In this document: positions 1 to 11,063 of the stretch, in pieces
Layout: every line of letters starts with the position of its first letter
Numbering within the stretch: the stretch's first letter is position 1
NCBI RefSeq assembly: GCF_030347395.1
Contig: NZ_CP128170.1
Location: 186,001-250,000, forward strand
Length of the DNA stretch: 64,000 bases
Source: Microbacterium sp. ET2
GTDB taxonomy: Bacteria; Actinomycetota; Actinomycetes; Actinomycetales; Microbacteriaceae
Direction of reading: 5' to 3'
The notes under the pieces: model-generated
What the model was told of the DNA's origin: nothing
Databases searched by the model: none
What the model saw: the letters and a program-made list of their open reading frames with translations, nothing else
Position numbers and translations under genes: made by a program

Positions 1-1331
1 TCCCCGGGTGCGAGTGTGGTACCCGAGGGCACGGTGGCGAGGTCATCGAAGGCGCGGAAGCCGTCCGCCGTGCAGGCGATGATCGTCCATCCGGAGATGT
101 CCTGCGGCGTGTCGGCGTAGTTCCCCAGTTCCACGAAAGCATGGCGATCGCCGCCCGGCACCGGCAGCTCGGGGTCGGTCGCGACCTCGCTGATGGCGAC
201 GGGCGGCGATGTGCGTGCGGCCGGGCGGTCAGTGAGCCGGCGATCCACGGTCGCGTTCGGCAGGCCCGGCGTCCGGGTCGCGACCACCCACCCGTCGCGT
301 GTCTTCTGCCAGCTCTGGCCGGAGCGGTAGTCGACGATCCCGTCGAGGCGCTCGACGCCGCTTTGGCACCCCGTGTCGTGCTGGGCCGAGACGGTGACGC
401 CGTCCACGCGTCGACCGTCCGCCGTCACCAGGAGCGCTCCCGACAAAAGGTCGGCCAGCGACGTCCGCGTTCGGATGTCGGGGGCGCCGGTGTAATCCGG
501 ACCGCCGACCAGGAGCCTCTCCCCCGGTTCGAGGACCCGGGGAGACTCGAAGGCATGCTGGAGGGTGTCGTCGGACGCCACGCCGAGCGCCGTGCAGCGG
601 TAGAGCCGCCACCCGGTGACGTCGACCGGAATCCGCCCCGCGTTGTGCAGTTCGATCAGATCGTCACCGTGTCCCGCCGGTCCGGCCGCGGTGATCTCGC
701 TGATCTCGATCGAAGGCGGGCGACGGAGGTCGGCATCCGAGGGCGGCACTCCCGGGGTCGAGGTGCCGCGAACCCACGTGCCGTCCACGGAGCGCTGCCA
801 GCTCTCGTCGAGGGCCCAGGCGAGCGCCACCGGCACGTCGGCCTCGCCGCACTCGCTGACGGCGGCGCTGTCCTCTCCCGACGGATACGCGGCGACCGCG
901 TCGGCGACCTCGGCGTCGGGGGCGACCAGGATCAGCCCGAACCCGCGGGTCGACATCATCTGCGAGAACACGGCGTCGGCGGGCCCAGCGAGGTCCCCGG
1001 ACATCTGGGCCACCACCAGCCGGTCATCCGACGCCAAGGTCACCTGGTCGAGTGGGGTCTCGGGGTTCGACGGTTTCGCGCGGAGTCCGTCCTCATCGCA
1101 GCGGAACACCGACCACCCGCGCAAGGACACCGCATCGTCGGAGGCGTTGTGCAGTTCGAAGAATGCGCCGCTGGGACCCGACCTTCCACCGTTCGCTATC
1201 TCGCTGATGATGACGTCGCCCGGCGAGGCGGCACGGACGCCGGCGCCGGTGGCCGCGCTCGGGGCGGCACTGGAGACGAGGAAGACGGAGACCAGCAGCA
1301 GGGCGGCCACCACGGGCACGAGCTTCCGCAC
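1..1331 (-). CDS. Secreted lamin-tail-domain (LTD) protein, C-terminus beyond window
   Basis: The reading frame is open from the window edge to a GTG at 1331. The product starts with a signal peptide (RKLVPVVAALLLVSVFLVSS, then an A-rich cleavage region). Three repeats follow, each opening with a variant of 'ISEI..G....FIELHN' and continuing 'V.L.GW.V.RC', the pattern of lamin-tail/intermediate-filament-tail domains in exported bacterial proteins. It is probably an extracellular or wall protein, and its substrate cannot be told. An in-frame TGA lies upstream at about 1383-1385, so GTG 1331 is the first usable start. It sits only 10 bases after a strong hairpin and has no clear ribosome-binding site. 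The 3' end is outside the window. Confidence 0.7.
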   Translation of the reverse strand, partial: MRKLVPVVAALLLVSVFLVSSAAPSAATGAGVRAASPGDVIISEIANGGRSGPSGAFFELHNASDDAVSLRGWSVFRCDEDGLRAKPSNPETPLDQVTLASDDRLVVAQMSGDLAGPADAVFSQMMSTRGFGLILVAPDAEVADAVAAYPSGEDSAAVSECGEADVPVALAWALDESWQRSVDGTWVRGTSTPGVPPSDADLRRPPSIEISEITAAGPAGHGDDLIELHNAGRIPVDVTGWRLYRCTALGVASDDTLQHAFESPRVLEPGERLLVGGPDYTGAPDIRTRTSLADLLSGALLVTADGRRVDGVTVSAQHDTGCQSGVERLDGIVDYRSGQSWQKTRDGWVVATRTPGLPNATVDRRLTDRPAARTSPPVAISEVATDPELPVPGGDRHAFVELGNYADTPQDISGWTIIACTADGFRAFDDLATVPSGTTLAPG

Positions 1332-1340
1332 CAGACCACG

Positions 1341-1371
1341 GTGGCGGGCCGCGGTGAACGCGGCCCGCCAC
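1341..1371 (-). terminator. Perfect 13-bp hairpin after ilvC
   Basis: Arms GTGGCGGGCCGCG (1341-1353) and CGCGGCCCGCCAC (1359-1371) pair perfectly around a 5-base loop. It lies 35 bases after the ilvC stop and just before the LTD gene start. There is no T-tract, as is common for actinobacterial terminators. It could also hinder translation initiation of the LTD gene. Confidence 0.6.
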
Positions 1372-1405
1372 GGACGGGATGGTCAGGTGAACGGGAGGGG
1401 GCGGC

Positions 1406-2449
<1,044 letters not shown>

Positions 2450-2453
2450 TCAT

Positions 2454-2487
2454 GGTCGTTTCGTCTCGCTTCGCTCGCTCAACGACC
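2454..2487. repeat. Intergenic palindromic (REP-like) element between ilvN and ilvC
   Basis: Arms GGTCGTT (2454-2460) and AACGACC (2481-2487) flank CGTCTCGCTTCGCTCGCTC, itself a partial palindrome. From memory, similar GAGCGAAGCGAG-type intergenic palindromes are frequent in Microbacteriaceae. The copy number in this genome cannot be seen here. It may fold in the ilvN-ilvC transcript and adjust downstream expression. Confidence 0.55.
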
Positions 2488-2512
2488 GGTGCGAGGAAGC
2501 CGGAAGTGAAGA

Positions 2513-3022
2513 TCAGCCGCGCAGGACGCGCTCGGTGATGCTCTTGCCGCCTCGGCCGATGGCGAGGAGCCCCGACTGCGCGAGCTCCTTGATGCCGAAC
2601 GGCTCGACCGCGCGCAGGAACGCCTCGATCTTGCCCTTGTCGCCGGTGATCTCGACCACCACGGCGTCGGGGGCGTAGTCGACCACCGAGGCGCGGAAGA
2701 GGTTCACGACCTCGAGCACGTTGGAACGGTTGGCGTTGTCGGCGCGGACCTTGACGAGCATGTGCTCCCGCTGGACCGATGCCGTGGCATCCAATTCGAC
2801 GATCTTGATGACGTTCACCAGCTTGTTCAGCTGCTTCGTGACCTGCTCCAAGGGAAGCTCGTCGACGTCGACCACGACGGTGATGCGGGAGAGGCCGGGA
2901 ACCTCGGTGACGCCCACCGCGAGCGACTCGATGTTGAAGCCGCGACGGGCGAACAGGCCCGCGACGCGGGTGAGGAGACCGGGCTTGTCCTCCACGAGGA
3001 GGCTCAACACGTGGCTCGGCAT
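2513..3022 (-). CDS. ilvN: Acetolactate synthase small (regulatory) subunit
   Basis: Regulatory subunit of acetohydroxyacid synthase, the target of valine feedback inhibition. The N-terminal ACT domain is seen in HVLSLLVEDKPGLLTRVAGL (residues 4-23) followed by FNIESLAVG. The second half is the ALS_ss C-terminal domain (TGDKGKIEAFLRAVEPFGI). At 169 residues it is the usual length. The ATG lies 1 base after the ilvB stop, so the two subunits are probably translationally coupled. Confidence 0.96.
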   Translation of the reverse strand: MPSHVLSLLVEDKPGLLTRVAGLFARRGFNIESLAVGVTEVPGLSRITVVVDVDELPLEQVTKQLNKLVNVIKIVELDATASVQREHMLVKVRADNANRSNVLEVVNLFRASVVDYAPDAVVVEITGDKGKIEAFLRAVEPFGIKELAQSGLLAIGRGGKSITERVLRG

Positions 3023-3023
3023 C

Positions 3024-4832
3024 TCACATCTCCCGCTCGAAGGCCGGCGAGTGGTCGCGGGCGTACTGGATGTAGCTGTTGCTCACGCCCTGCGGCACCA
3101 TCGGCCACACCATCGCGTCGGCGCTCACGACGAAGTCGATGACGACCGGGCGGTCGTTGGTCTCCAGCGCCGTCCGGATGGCGGCGTCGACGTCCTCAGC
3201 CCGCTCCACGCGGATCGCGAGGCATCCGTAAGCCTCGGCGAGCTTGACGAAATCGGGGATGCGGATCGTGTCGTGCCCGGTGTTCAGGTCTGTGTGCGAG
3301 TAGCGGCCGTCGTAGAACAGGGTCTGCCACTGGCGGACCATGCCGAGGGACGAGTTGTTGATGATCGCGACCTTGATCGGGATCTTGTTGATGGCGCAGG
3401 TGGCGAGCTCCTGATTGGTCATCTGGAAGCATCCGTCACCGTCGATCGCCCAGACGACCCGGTCGGGCTCGGCGACCTTCGCACCCATCGCCGCCGGCAC
3501 CGAGTAGCCCATCGTGCCCGCCCCGCCGGAATTCAGCCAGGCGTTGGGACGCTCGTACTTGATGAATTGGGCCGCCCACATCTGGTGCTGACCCACGCCC
3601 GCGGCGTAGACGCCCTCGGGACCGGTCAGCTCGCCGATGCGCTGGATGACGTACTGGGGGGCGAGGAGCCCATCCGTCGTCGGAGCGTAGCCGAGGGGGA
3701 ATTCGTCGCGCAGTCCGTCCAGGAACGACCACCACTGGGCTATGTCGGGCTCCGCGGCCGCACTCGCCGACCGGAAGGCCGCCTCGAGATCGGGCAGCAC
3801 CTCCTTCAGGTCGCCCACGATCGGCACATCGGCGGCTCGGATCTTGCCGATCTCGGCGGGGTCGATGTCGACGTGCACCACCTGGGCATCGGGCGCGAAG
3901 AGCGCCGCCTTGCCGGTGACGCGGTCGTCGAAGCGCGAACCGAGGGCGATGAGGAGGTCGGACTCCTGCAGGGCCAGCACCGCGGGCACCGTCCCGTGCA
4001 TGCCCGGCATGCCGAGGTGCTGTGGGTGGGAGTCGGGGAAGGCGCCCCGGGCCATGAGCGTCGTCACGACCGGCGCTCCGGTCGCCTCGGCCAGCGAGCG
4101 CAGCTCTTCCGCGGCACGGGCGCGGATCACGCCGCCGCCGACGTAGAGCACGGGCTTCTTGGCCTGCGAGATCAGCTGTGCGGCGGCCTGGATCTGCTTT
4201 CCGTGAGCACGGGTGACCGGTCGGTAGCCCGGGAGGTCGATCTTCGGCGGCCACTGGAACGGAGCTTCTGCCTGCTGGGCGTCCTTGGTGATGTCGACCA
4301 GCACCGGACCCGGCCGACCCGTCGCGGCGATCTCGAACGCGGCGGCGATGGCGCCCGGGATGTCCTCGGCGCGTTTGACCAGGAACGAGTGCTTCGTGAT
4401 CGGCATCGTGATCCCCACGATGTCGGCCTCCTGGAACGCGTCGGTTCCCATCAGGTTGGAGAAGACCTGCCCGGTGATGGCGACCACGGGCACCGAGTCC
4501 ATGTAGGCGTCGGCGATGGCGGTGACGAGGTTCGTCGCGCCGGGTCCCGACGTCGCGATCGCGACACCGACCCGTCCGGATGCCGAGGCGTAGCCCTCGG
4601 CCGCGTGGCCGGCGCCCTGCTCGTGGCGGACGAGGATGTGACGGATCTCGGAGGTGTCCATCAGCGGGTCGTAGACGGGGAGGATGGCGCCTCCCGGAAG
4701 ACCGAAGACGTCGGTGACGCCGAGCAGTTCGAGCGAGCGGACGACCGCCTGCGCGCCCGTGAGCACGGGCGCGGAGGGTGCCGCGGTGCGAGCGGGAGGC
4801 CGGGGAATGGCCGTGGCGGATTCGGCGGGCAT
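3024..4832 (-). CDS. ilvB: Acetolactate synthase large (catalytic) subunit
   Basis: Thiamine-diphosphate enzyme that condenses pyruvate with pyruvate or 2-oxobutyrate. The catalytic glutamate region is [15 protein letters not shown]. The ThDP/Mg-binding GDG motif is [17 protein letters not shown]. The frame is open further upstream, but ATG 4832 (MPAESATAI) has a GTGAGGA ribosome-binding site nearby and gives the typical 602 residues; the upstream extension is low-complexity arginine-rich shadow. It lies 46 bases after ilvD and 1 base before ilvN. The same acetolactate could also feed the acetolactate decarboxylase encoded at 16777. Confidence 0.96.
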   Translation of the reverse strand: MPAESATAIPRPPARTAAPSAPVLTGAQAVVRSLELLGVTDVFGLPGGAILPVYDPLMDTSEIRHILVRHEQGAGHAAEGYASASGRVGVAIATSGPGATNLVTAIADAYMDSVPVVAITGQVFSNLMGTDAFQEADIVGITMPITKHSFLVKRAEDIPGAIAAAFEIAATGRPGPVLVDITKDAQQAEAPFQWPPKIDLPGYRPVTRAHGKQIQAAAQLISQAKKPVLYVGGGVIRARAAEELRSLAEATGAPVVTTLMARGAFPDSHPQHLGMPGMHGTVPAVLALQESDLLIALGSRFDDRVTGKAALFAPDAQVVHVDIDPAEIGKIRAADVPIVGDLKEVLPDLEAAFRSASAAAEPDIAQWWSFLDGLRDEFPLGYAPTTDGLLAPQYVIQRIGELTGPEGVYAAGVGQHQMWAAQFIKYERPNAWLNSGGAGTMGYSVPAAMGAKVAEPDRVVWAIDGDGCFQMTNQELATCAINKIPIKVAIINNSSLGMVRQWQTLFYDGRYSHTDLNTGHDTIRIPDFVKLAEAYGCLAIRVERAEDVDAAIRTALETNDRPVVIDFVVSADAMVWPMVPQGVSNSYIQYARDHSPAFEREM

Positions 4833-4878
4833 GCTGAGGATCCTCACAGATGGGATGGAACGGATGCGGGAAGCGGGC

Positions 4879-6597
4879 CTAACCGGTGACCGCGCCCTCC
4901 GCTGCGGAGCGCACGAGTCGCGAGTACTTGGCCAGAACGCCACGGGTATAGCGCGGGGGAAGGGGCTCCCAGCCCTCACGGCGGGAGCTCAGCTCTGCGT
5001 CATCGACGAGTAGGTCGAGAGTGCGAGCCGCGATATCGACCCGTATCAGATCACCATCGCGCACGAAGGCGATGGGACCTGCGTCCACCGCTTCGGGTGC
5101 TATGTGGCCGATGCACAGGCCGGTTGTGCCGCCGGAGAATCGACCGTCCGTCAAGAGTAGTACATCTTTTCCGAGGCCTGCCCCCTTGATGGCGGCGGTG
5201 ATCGCGAGCATCTCGCGCATTCCCGGGCCACCCTTCGGGCCCTCGTAGCGGATGACGACGACGTCGCCGGCGGAGATCCGTCCGGCCTCGAGAGCGTCCA
5301 TCGCAGCGCGCTCGCGTTCGAAGACCCGCGCCGGCCCCTCGAAGACGGCGGCGTCGAAGCCGGCGGTCTTGACGACGGCGCCCTGCGGGGCGAAGGAGCC
5401 GTGGAGGATCGTGATGCCGCCCGTGGCGTGGATCGGGTCGTCGAAGCGATGGATGACGTCGCCGTCGACCGGGTCGGGATCGAGGTCGCGAAGGTTCTCA
5501 GCGAGGGTCTTCCCGGTGACGGTCAGGGCATCGCCGTGGAGCAGCCCCTCCTCGAGCATCGCCTTCATCACGACGGGGATGCCGCCGTGACGATCGACGT
5601 CGTTCATCACGTACTTGCCGAACGGCTTCATGTCCGCCACGTGCGGGACCTTGTCGCCGATGCGGTTGAAGTCGTGGAGACTCAACTCGATCTCAGCCTC
5701 GTTGGCGATGGCGAGGAGGTGGAGCACGACGTTCGTGGATCCGCCGAGCGCCATCGCGAGGGCGATCGCGTTCTCGAAGGCCTCCTTGGTGAGGATGTCG
5801 CGCGTGGTGATGCCCTGCTGCAGAAGGTTCACCACGGCCTCACCCGAACGGCGCGCGAAGTAATCGCGACGACGGTCGGCCGACGGCGGCGCGGCCGAGC
5901 CCGGCAGGCTGAGCCCCAAGGCCTCGGCCACCGAGGCCATCGTGTTGGCGGTGTACATGCCGCCGCAGGCACCTTCTCCCGGGGCGAATGCGCACTCGAT
6001 GCGCTTGAGGTCGGCCTCCGACATCCGTCCCGCCAGGCACGCGCCCACGCCCTCGAAGGAGTCGATGATCGTGATCTCCTTCTCGGTGCCGTCCGAGAGC
6101 TTGACCCACCCGGGCGCGATCGAGCCGGCGTACAGGAAGACGCTGGAGAGGTCGAGACGCGCGGAGGCCATCAGCATCCCGGGGATCGACTTGTCGCATC
6201 CGGCGAGGAGCACCGAGCCGTCGAGGCGCTCGGCCATCATGACCGTTTCAACCGAGTCGGCGATCACCTCGCGTGAGACCAGAGAGAAGTGCATGCCCTC
6301 GTGGCCCATCGAGATGCCGTCGGACACGGAGATGGTTCCGAACTGCAACGGGTATCCCCCGCCGGCGTGGACGCCTTCCTTCGCGCCCTGCGCGAGCCGG
6401 TCGAGACTGAGGTTGCACGGGGTGATCTCGTTCCAGCTCGACGCGATGCCGATCTGGGGCTTGTCCCAGTCCTCGTCGCCCATTCCCACGCCGCGAAGCA
6501 TGCCGCGCGACGTGGTGGCCTCGATCCCGTCTGTGACGACGCGACTGCGTGGCTTGATGTCGACGGCGGAGGGATCGGGGATGTCGGAGCGCACCAT
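4879..6597 (-). CDS. ilvD: Dihydroxy-acid dehydratase
   Basis: Fe-S dehydratase that forms 2-oxoisovalerate and 2-oxo-3-methylvalerate, the third common step of branched-chain amino-acid synthesis. Signature segments are [10 protein letters not shown] near residue 54, the cluster-binding region [26 protein letters not shown], and the C-terminal [18 protein letters not shown]. At 572 residues it is full length. It is the first gene of the ilvD-ilvB-ilvN-ilvC series on the minus strand, 9 bases downstream of the otsB stop region on the same strand. Confidence 0.97.
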   Translation of the reverse strand: MVRSDIPDPSAVDIKPRSRVVTDGIEATTSRGMLRGVGMGDEDWDKPQIGIASSWNEITPCNLSLDRLAQGAKEGVHAGGGYPLQFGTISVSDGISMGHEGMHFSLVSREVIADSVETVMMAERLDGSVLLAGCDKSIPGMLMASARLDLSSVFLYAGSIAPGWVKLSDGTEKEITIIDSFEGVGACLAGRMSEADLKRIECAFAPGEGACGGMYTANTMASVAEALGLSLPGSAAPPSADRRRDYFARRSGEAVVNLLQQGITTRDILTKEAFENAIALAMALGGSTNVVLHLLAIANEAEIELSLHDFNRIGDKVPHVADMKPFGKYVMNDVDRHGGIPVVMKAMLEEGLLHGDALTVTGKTLAENLRDLDPDPVDGDVIHRFDDPIHATGGITILHGSFAPQGAVVKTAGFDAAVFEGPARVFERERAAMDALEAGRISAGDVVVIRYEGPKGGPGMREMLAITAAIKGAGLGKDVLLLTDGRFSGGTTGLCIGHIAPEAVDAGPIAFVRDGDLIRVDIAARTLDLLVDDAELSSRREGWEPLPPRYTRGVLAKYSRLVRSAAEGAVTG

Positions 6598-6606
6598 GCT
6601 CGCAGT

Positions 6607-7407
6607 CTATTCCCGTCCCGCGACCCGCCGTTCCGCGAGGCCGCGCAGGAGGCGGGCGAGCGCTGGGATGTCGGGCACGCTGATCGTCGCGGCGGTCTCG
6701 CCGGCGCCGACGTGGACGCCCAGATCGCCCTCGCCGAGGCTGCGCAGTGCGTCCTCGTCGGTGACGTCATCGCCTGCGAACAGCACCGCGGTCGCCCCGG
6801 TCCGCTCGCGAAGCGCCGCGACGGCGGTGTCCTTCCCCTCATGCCGGAAGGCGTACTCGACGATGTTGTGGCCCGTGCGACGGCGCCAGTGGGGAGCCTC
6901 GTGGACGACCATGCCGTCGATGGTGTCGCGCGCGCGGTCGGCGTCGCCGGGTGTCGCGAGTCTGCTGTGCACGGCGAAGCCGAAGGTCTTCGGCTCGACC
7001 CACACGCCGTCGAGGTCGGCGGTGATCCCCTCGGCCTCGGCGCGGAGCCGGTCGCGGAGCTCTTTGTCGCCGGCGTCGTCGGGGGTTGCCGCCGCACCGC
7101 CGCCCGGGCTCCAGAACTCGGCGCCGTGAGAACCGGCGAGAAGGATCGGCGAGTCGTCCTCGTGCTCGCCGATGACCCGCAGATCGTGCAGGCTCCGGCC
7201 CGAAACGAACGCGACGATGGTCTCGGGGGCGGCGGTCAGCGCCAGAACAGCCTCGCGGGCGTCATCCGTCATCCGCGCGTCCATCGGTTCATCCAGCAGG
7301 GGCGCCAGTGTGCCGTCGAAGTCGAGCGCGACGAGGAGACGCGGCGTGGCCGCGAGGCGGTCGATCTCCTCGCCTGCCCGGGAGGTGTCGGCGTGCGATG
7401 CGCTCAT
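6607..7407 (-). CDS. otsB: Trehalose-6-phosphate phosphatase
   Basis: HAD-family phosphatase that releases trehalose from trehalose 6-phosphate. Motif I LDFDGTLAP holds the nucleophilic Asp, motif II is FVSGRSLHDL, and motif IV is FAGDDVTDEDAL. At 266 residues it has the usual length. The start overlaps the otsA stop by 4 bases, so OtsA and OtsB are probably made together from one transcript. Confidence 0.95.
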   Translation of the reverse strand: MSASHADTSRAGEEIDRLAATPRLLVALDFDGTLAPLLDEPMDARMTDDAREAVLALTAAPETIVAFVSGRSLHDLRVIGEHEDDSPILLAGSHGAEFWSPGGGAAATPDDAGDKELRDRLRAEAEGITADLDGVWVEPKTFGFAVHSRLATPGDADRARDTIDGMVVHEAPHWRRRTGHNIVEYAFRHEGKDTAVAALRERTGATAVLFAGDDVTDEDALRSLGEGDLGVHVGAGETAATISVPDIPALARLLRGLAERRVAGRE

Positions 7408-8813
7408 CGTGCCGCCCGCCGGCGCGAGACGTCGGTGAGGGCATCGAGGAACTCACGGGACCAATCCTCGACGTCGTGCTCGAGCACCCGTTTGCGCAGT
7501 GCCCGCATGCGCCGGCCCTGGTCGGCCCCGGGCATCTCGATCGCGCGGACGATGGCGTCCTTCAGCCCGTCGATGTCGTGCGGATTGATGCGGATGGCAC
7601 TGCCGAGCTCGTCGGCCGCGCCGGCGAATTCGCTGAGCACGAGCACACCGCGGTTGTCGACGCGACTGGCGACGTACTCCTTGGCCACGAGGTTCATCCC
7701 GTCGCGGAGGGCGGTCACGAGCATCACGTCGGACGCCAGATACAGCGCCACCATCTCCTCGCGTGGAAAGGACTGATGAAGGTAGCGGATCGCGGTGTGG
7801 TCCATGGTGTCGTGATCGCCGTTGATGCGACCCACGGTCAGTTCGATCTCGTCGCGCAGCTGAACGTAGGCCTCCACCCGCTCGCGGCTGGGGCTGGCGA
7901 CCTGGACGAGCGTCACGTCCTCGACGCTCACCCTTCCGTCCTCGAGCAGCTCGCCGAACGCCTTCAGCCGGTGACGGATGCCTTTGGTGTAGTCGAGCCT
8001 GTCGACACCGAGCAGGATCTTCTTGGGATTTCCCAGGCTCGCGCGGATCTCGGCGGCCCGGGCCTGGATCTCGGGCCGCCGGGCCATCTCGATGTACGAC
8101 TCCGCGTCGATCGAGATGGGGAAGGCGCGTGCCAGCGCGAGCCGCTCCCCGCCGTCTTGAAGCGGGACCGTGATCCCCGTGGCTTTCGTGTCGAAACGCA
8201 GCTGACGCCGCACCGCGCGGGCGAAGTTGCCGGCATCCTGCACACGCTGGAAGCCGATGACGTCGGCGCCGAGGAGTCCCTCGAGCACCTGTCGCCGCCA
8301 CGGGAGCTGGGCGAACAGGCCGTATGCGGGGAACGGAATGTGGTGGAAGTACCCGATCGTCAGGTCGGGGCGCTTCTGCCGGAGCAGCTGCGGCACGAGC
8401 TGCAGCTGATAGTCCTGCACCCACACCGTGGCGTTCTCGGCGGCGACCTCGGCCGCCGCGTCGGCGAAGCGCTCGTTCACGGAGACGTAGGCATCCCACC
8501 ACACGCGCCGGTACCGGGGAGCGGAGATGACGTCGTGATAGAGCGGCCAGATCGTATCGTTCGAGAAGCCCTCGTAGTAGTTCTCCACCTCGTCGGCGTC
8601 CAGGCGCACCGGGTGGAGGTGGGTGCCGTCGAAGTCGAACGGCTCGATGTCGAGGCCGGGCTTGCCCGCCCATCCGACCCAGGCGCCGCGGGTGCGGCGC
8701 ATCACGGGTTCCAGGGCGGTCACGAGGCCCCCCGGGGACTGCCGCCACCCGCCATCGGCGTCCCGATCGACCGGGAGCCTGTTCGCGACGACGACCAGCG
8801 GGGCTTCAGACAC
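7404..8813 (-). CDS. otsA: Trehalose-6-phosphate synthase
   Basis: GT20 glycosyltransferase that joins a nucleoside-diphosphate glucose to glucose 6-phosphate. Motifs in order: VVANRLPVDRD at residue 7, WVGWAGKPG, the substrate loop VWVQDYQLQLVPQLL, FHHIPFPAYGLFAQLPWR, VDRLDYTKGI, and the C-terminal LRDGMNLVAKEYVA. At 469 residues it is complete. It is first in the otsA-otsB pair. The 126 bases upstream separate it from a divergent small membrane-protein gene and should hold both promoters. Trehalose is a stress protectant, and in actinobacteria also a wall-lipid precursor. Confidence 0.96.
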   Translation of the reverse strand: MSEAPLVVVANRLPVDRDADGGWRQSPGGLVTALEPVMRRTRGAWVGWAGKPGLDIEPFDFDGTHLHPVRLDADEVENYYEGFSNDTIWPLYHDVISAPRYRRVWWDAYVSVNERFADAAAEVAAENATVWVQDYQLQLVPQLLRQKRPDLTIGYFHHIPFPAYGLFAQLPWRRQVLEGLLGADVIGFQRVQDAGNFARAVRRQLRFDTKATGITVPLQDGGERLALARAFPISIDAESYIEMARRPEIQARAAEIRASLGNPKKILLGVDRLDYTKGIRHRLKAFGELLEDGRVSVEDVTLVQVASPSRERVEAYVQLRDEIELTVGRINGDHDTMDHTAIRYLHQSFPREEMVALYLASDVMLVTALRDGMNLVAKEYVASRVDNRGVLVLSEFAGAADELGSAIRINPHDIDGLKDAIVRAIEMPGADQGRRMRALRKRVLEHDVEDWSREFLDALTDVSRRRAAR

Positions 8814-8939
8814 ACGGACTCCTCACGAGGCGGACGGCTTGTCACCAGGCTATCGGTCGGTCTCGTGAGGCGCCGTCGGAGCGGGCCGGGGTTGTGTCAA
8901 GGCCCGGGTTGTGGCAGGTGGTCGCGATAGCGTGGAGGC

Positions 8940-9200
8940 ATGCGCTCCTACCTGTTCGGTTCCGGCATCATCAGCGCCATCACCGGCGGCCTCGCGCTCC
9001 TGCGCGGGCTGCGCAGCGGTGAAGCCTTCACGTGGCGCATGGCCCTCGCGTGGGTCAGCTGGGGCATCAGCCTCGCGCTTGCGATCGGAGCGATCATCGA
9101 TACGCGGCGGGCGGCGCGCGGGAAGAACATCGACCTCGACTCCCCGGTGAGCGGGCGCGAGGACAAGCTCATGAAGAAGCGCGCACGCCGCGGACGGTGA
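8940..9200 (+). CDS. Small membrane protein, 86 residues
   Basis: No family recognised. Two hydrophobic segments are visible: residues 4-20 (YLFGSGIISAITGGLAL) and about 32-53 (MALAWVSWGISLALAIGAI). The tail is basic (MKKRARRGR). The ATG at 8940 follows a divergent promoter region shared with otsA. Codon use is like the chromosomal neighbours. The next gene is convergent, so it is probably monocistronic. Confidence 0.65.
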   Translation: MRSYLFGSGIISAITGGLALLRGLRSGEAFTWRMALAWVSWGISLALAIGAIIDTRRAARGKNIDLDSPVSGREDKLMKKRARRGR

Positions 9201-9227
9201 CCCCGGCACGCCGGGGGGGCCCAGATC

Positions 9228-10412
9228 TCAGCGCGTGAGGATCAGGGCATCTCCCTGACCACCGCCACCGCACAGCCCGACGGCGGCGGTCCCGCTCCCC
9301 CGGCGGACCAGCTCGTGCACCGCATGGACGACCAGCCGGTTGCCTGAAGCGCCGATCGGGTGACCGATGGCGATGCCACCGCCGTGCGGGTTGACGACCT
9401 CATCGTCCAGGCCCAGCTCCTGCTGCGACCGCGCCACGACAGCGCCGAAGGCCTCGTTGATCTCGACCAGGTCGAGATCAACCGGCTCGATCCCCTGCCT
9501 GTCGCACGCCTGCGCGATCGCGCGCGACGGCTGAGAGTGCAGCGAGTTGTCGGGCCCGGCAACCTGTCCTGCGGCGCCGACCACCGCCAGCACCGGCCAT
9601 GCGTTCTCATCCGCGTGCGAGCGTGAGGTGAGGATGACCGCGGAGGCGCCGTCGGAGATCTGTGAGGAGTTGCCGGCGGTGATCGTGCCGTCTTTCGCGA
9701 AAGCGGGGCGGAGGGCGGCAAGGGTCTCGACGGTGGTGTCGGGCCGGATCCCCTCGTCCGCCGACACCACGACGGGCGCGCCTCTGCGCTGCGGCACCTC
9801 GACGGGCACGATCTCCGCGTCGAAGATCCCCGCGCGCTGGGCCGCGGCCGCGCGCTGATGCGACCGCGCCGCGACGGCATCCTGAATCTCGCGGGTGATC
9901 CCGAGCGCACCGTTGTGGCGCTCGGTGGAGGCGCCCATGCTCTCCGCGTCGTACGCGTCCGTCAGGCCGTCGAAGGCCATGTGATCGAGAACCTCGACCG
10001 ACCCGTACGCGTACCCGTCGCGGGAATTCATCAGCAGGTGCGGCGCACGCGTCATCGACTCCATCCCCGCGGCGACCACGACGCGCGCATCGCCCAGGCG
10101 GATCATGCGGGCCGCATCGATGACAGCCGTCAGGCCCGACAGGCAGACCTTGTTGACGCTTCCCGCATGGACCTGCCAGGGGATCCCCGCTCCGATCGCC
10201 GCCTGCCGGGCCGGATTCTGGCCCGCCCCTGCGGCGAGCACCTGGCCGACGAGGACCGCGTCGACGGCGTCGGCGGCGACCCCTGACCGCGCGAGCGCGC
10301 CGGCGATCGCCGCGCTCCCGAGCTGCACCGCGGTAAGTGGGGAGAGCTGACCCTTCAGCCGTCCCTGGGCCGTACGTGCTGCAGCGACGATGACGACATC
10401 ATCGTGGTTCAT
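9228..10412 (-). CDS. Acetyl-CoA acetyltransferase (thiolase)
   Basis: Thiolase that cleaves acetoacetyl-CoA (or a longer 3-oxoacyl-CoA) with CoA. The active-site Cys lies in [15 protein letters not shown] near residue 90, the His in [16 protein letters not shown], and the second Cys in the C-terminal [10 protein letters not shown]. At 394 residues it has the normal length. Its start overlaps the stop of the CoA-transferase B subunit by 4 bases, so the order A subunit, B subunit, thiolase is one operon. With the nearby 3-hydroxybutyrate dehydrogenase, acetoacetyl-CoA is the likely substrate; 3-oxoadipyl-CoA is the alternative. Confidence 0.92.
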   Translation of the reverse strand: MNHDDVVIVAAARTAQGRLKGQLSPLTAVQLGSAAIAGALARSGVAADAVDAVLVGQVLAAGAGQNPARQAAIGAGIPWQVHAGSVNKVCLSGLTAVIDAARMIRLGDARVVVAAGMESMTRAPHLLMNSRDGYAYGSVEVLDHMAFDGLTDAYDAESMGASTERHNGALGITREIQDAVAARSHQRAAAAQRAGIFDAEIVPVEVPQRRGAPVVVSADEGIRPDTTVETLAALRPAFAKDGTITAGNSSQISDGASAVILTSRSHADENAWPVLAVVGAAGQVAGPDNSLHSQPSRAIAQACDRQGIEPVDLDLVEINEAFGAVVARSQQELGLDDEVVNPHGGGIAIGHPIGASGNRLVVHAVHELVRRGSGTAAVGLCGGGGQGDALILTR

Positions 10413-11062
10413 GCGTGCTCCTCGAGGTTCTTCGAAACGATGAGCGGGGGCTCGGTCTGGGACCGCACCTCATCCACGCTCACACCCGGGGCCAGCTCGG
10501 CCAGAACGAGGCCCTCGGAGGTGACATCGATGACCGCGAGATCGGTGATGATGCGATCCACGACTCCGCGCCCGGTCAACGGCAGCGTGCACTCGAGCAC
10601 GATCTTGGGCGAACCGTCCTTGGCCACGTGCTCCATGAGGACGATGACCTTCGCGGCGCCGTGGACCAGGTCCATGGCGCCACCCGGGCCCTTCACCATC
10701 TTGCCGGGAATCATCCAATTCGCCAGGTCACCGTGGCGCGAGACCTGCATCGCCCCCAGGATCGCGGCGTCGATCTTGCCGCCGCGGATCATGCCGAAAC
10801 TGGTCGCTGAATCGAAGAATGCCGACCCGGGAAGGACCGTGACCGTCTCTTTGCCGGCGTTGATCAGATCGGGGTCGACATCCGCATCGGGCGGATAGGG
10901 TCCGACACCCAGGATCCCGTTCTCGGACTGCAGGACGACCTTCACTCCCGCCGGGAGGTGGTTCGGCACGAGGGTCGGCAGACCTATGCCGAGGTTGACG
11001 TATGCGCCGTCGCGCAGCTCTTGCGCCGCACGCGCCGCCATCTGGATCCTGGTCAGTGCCAT
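10409..11062 (-). CDS. scoB: 3-oxoacid CoA-transferase, subunit B
   Basis: Beta subunit of a family I CoA-transferase that moves CoA, typically from succinyl-CoA, to acetoacetate or 3-oxoadipate. [12 protein letters not shown] near the start and [12 protein letters not shown], which contains the family's catalytic Glu, are present. The frame is open far upstream, but ATG 11062 ([11 protein letters not shown]) lies 1 base after the A-subunit stop and gives the expected 217 residues. It overlaps the thiolase by 4 bases. Confidence 0.9.
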   Translation of the reverse strand: MALTRIQMAARAAQELRDGAYVNLGIGLPTLVPNHLPAGVKVVLQSENGILGVGPYPPDADVDPDLINAGKETVTVLPGSAFFDSATSFGMIRGGKIDAAILGAMQVSRHGDLANWMIPGKMVKGPGGAMDLVHGAAKVIVLMEHVAKDGSPKIVLECTLPLTGRGVVDRIITDLAVIDVTSEGLVLAELAPGVSVDEVRSQTEPPLIVSKNLEEHA

Positions 11063-11063
11063 G

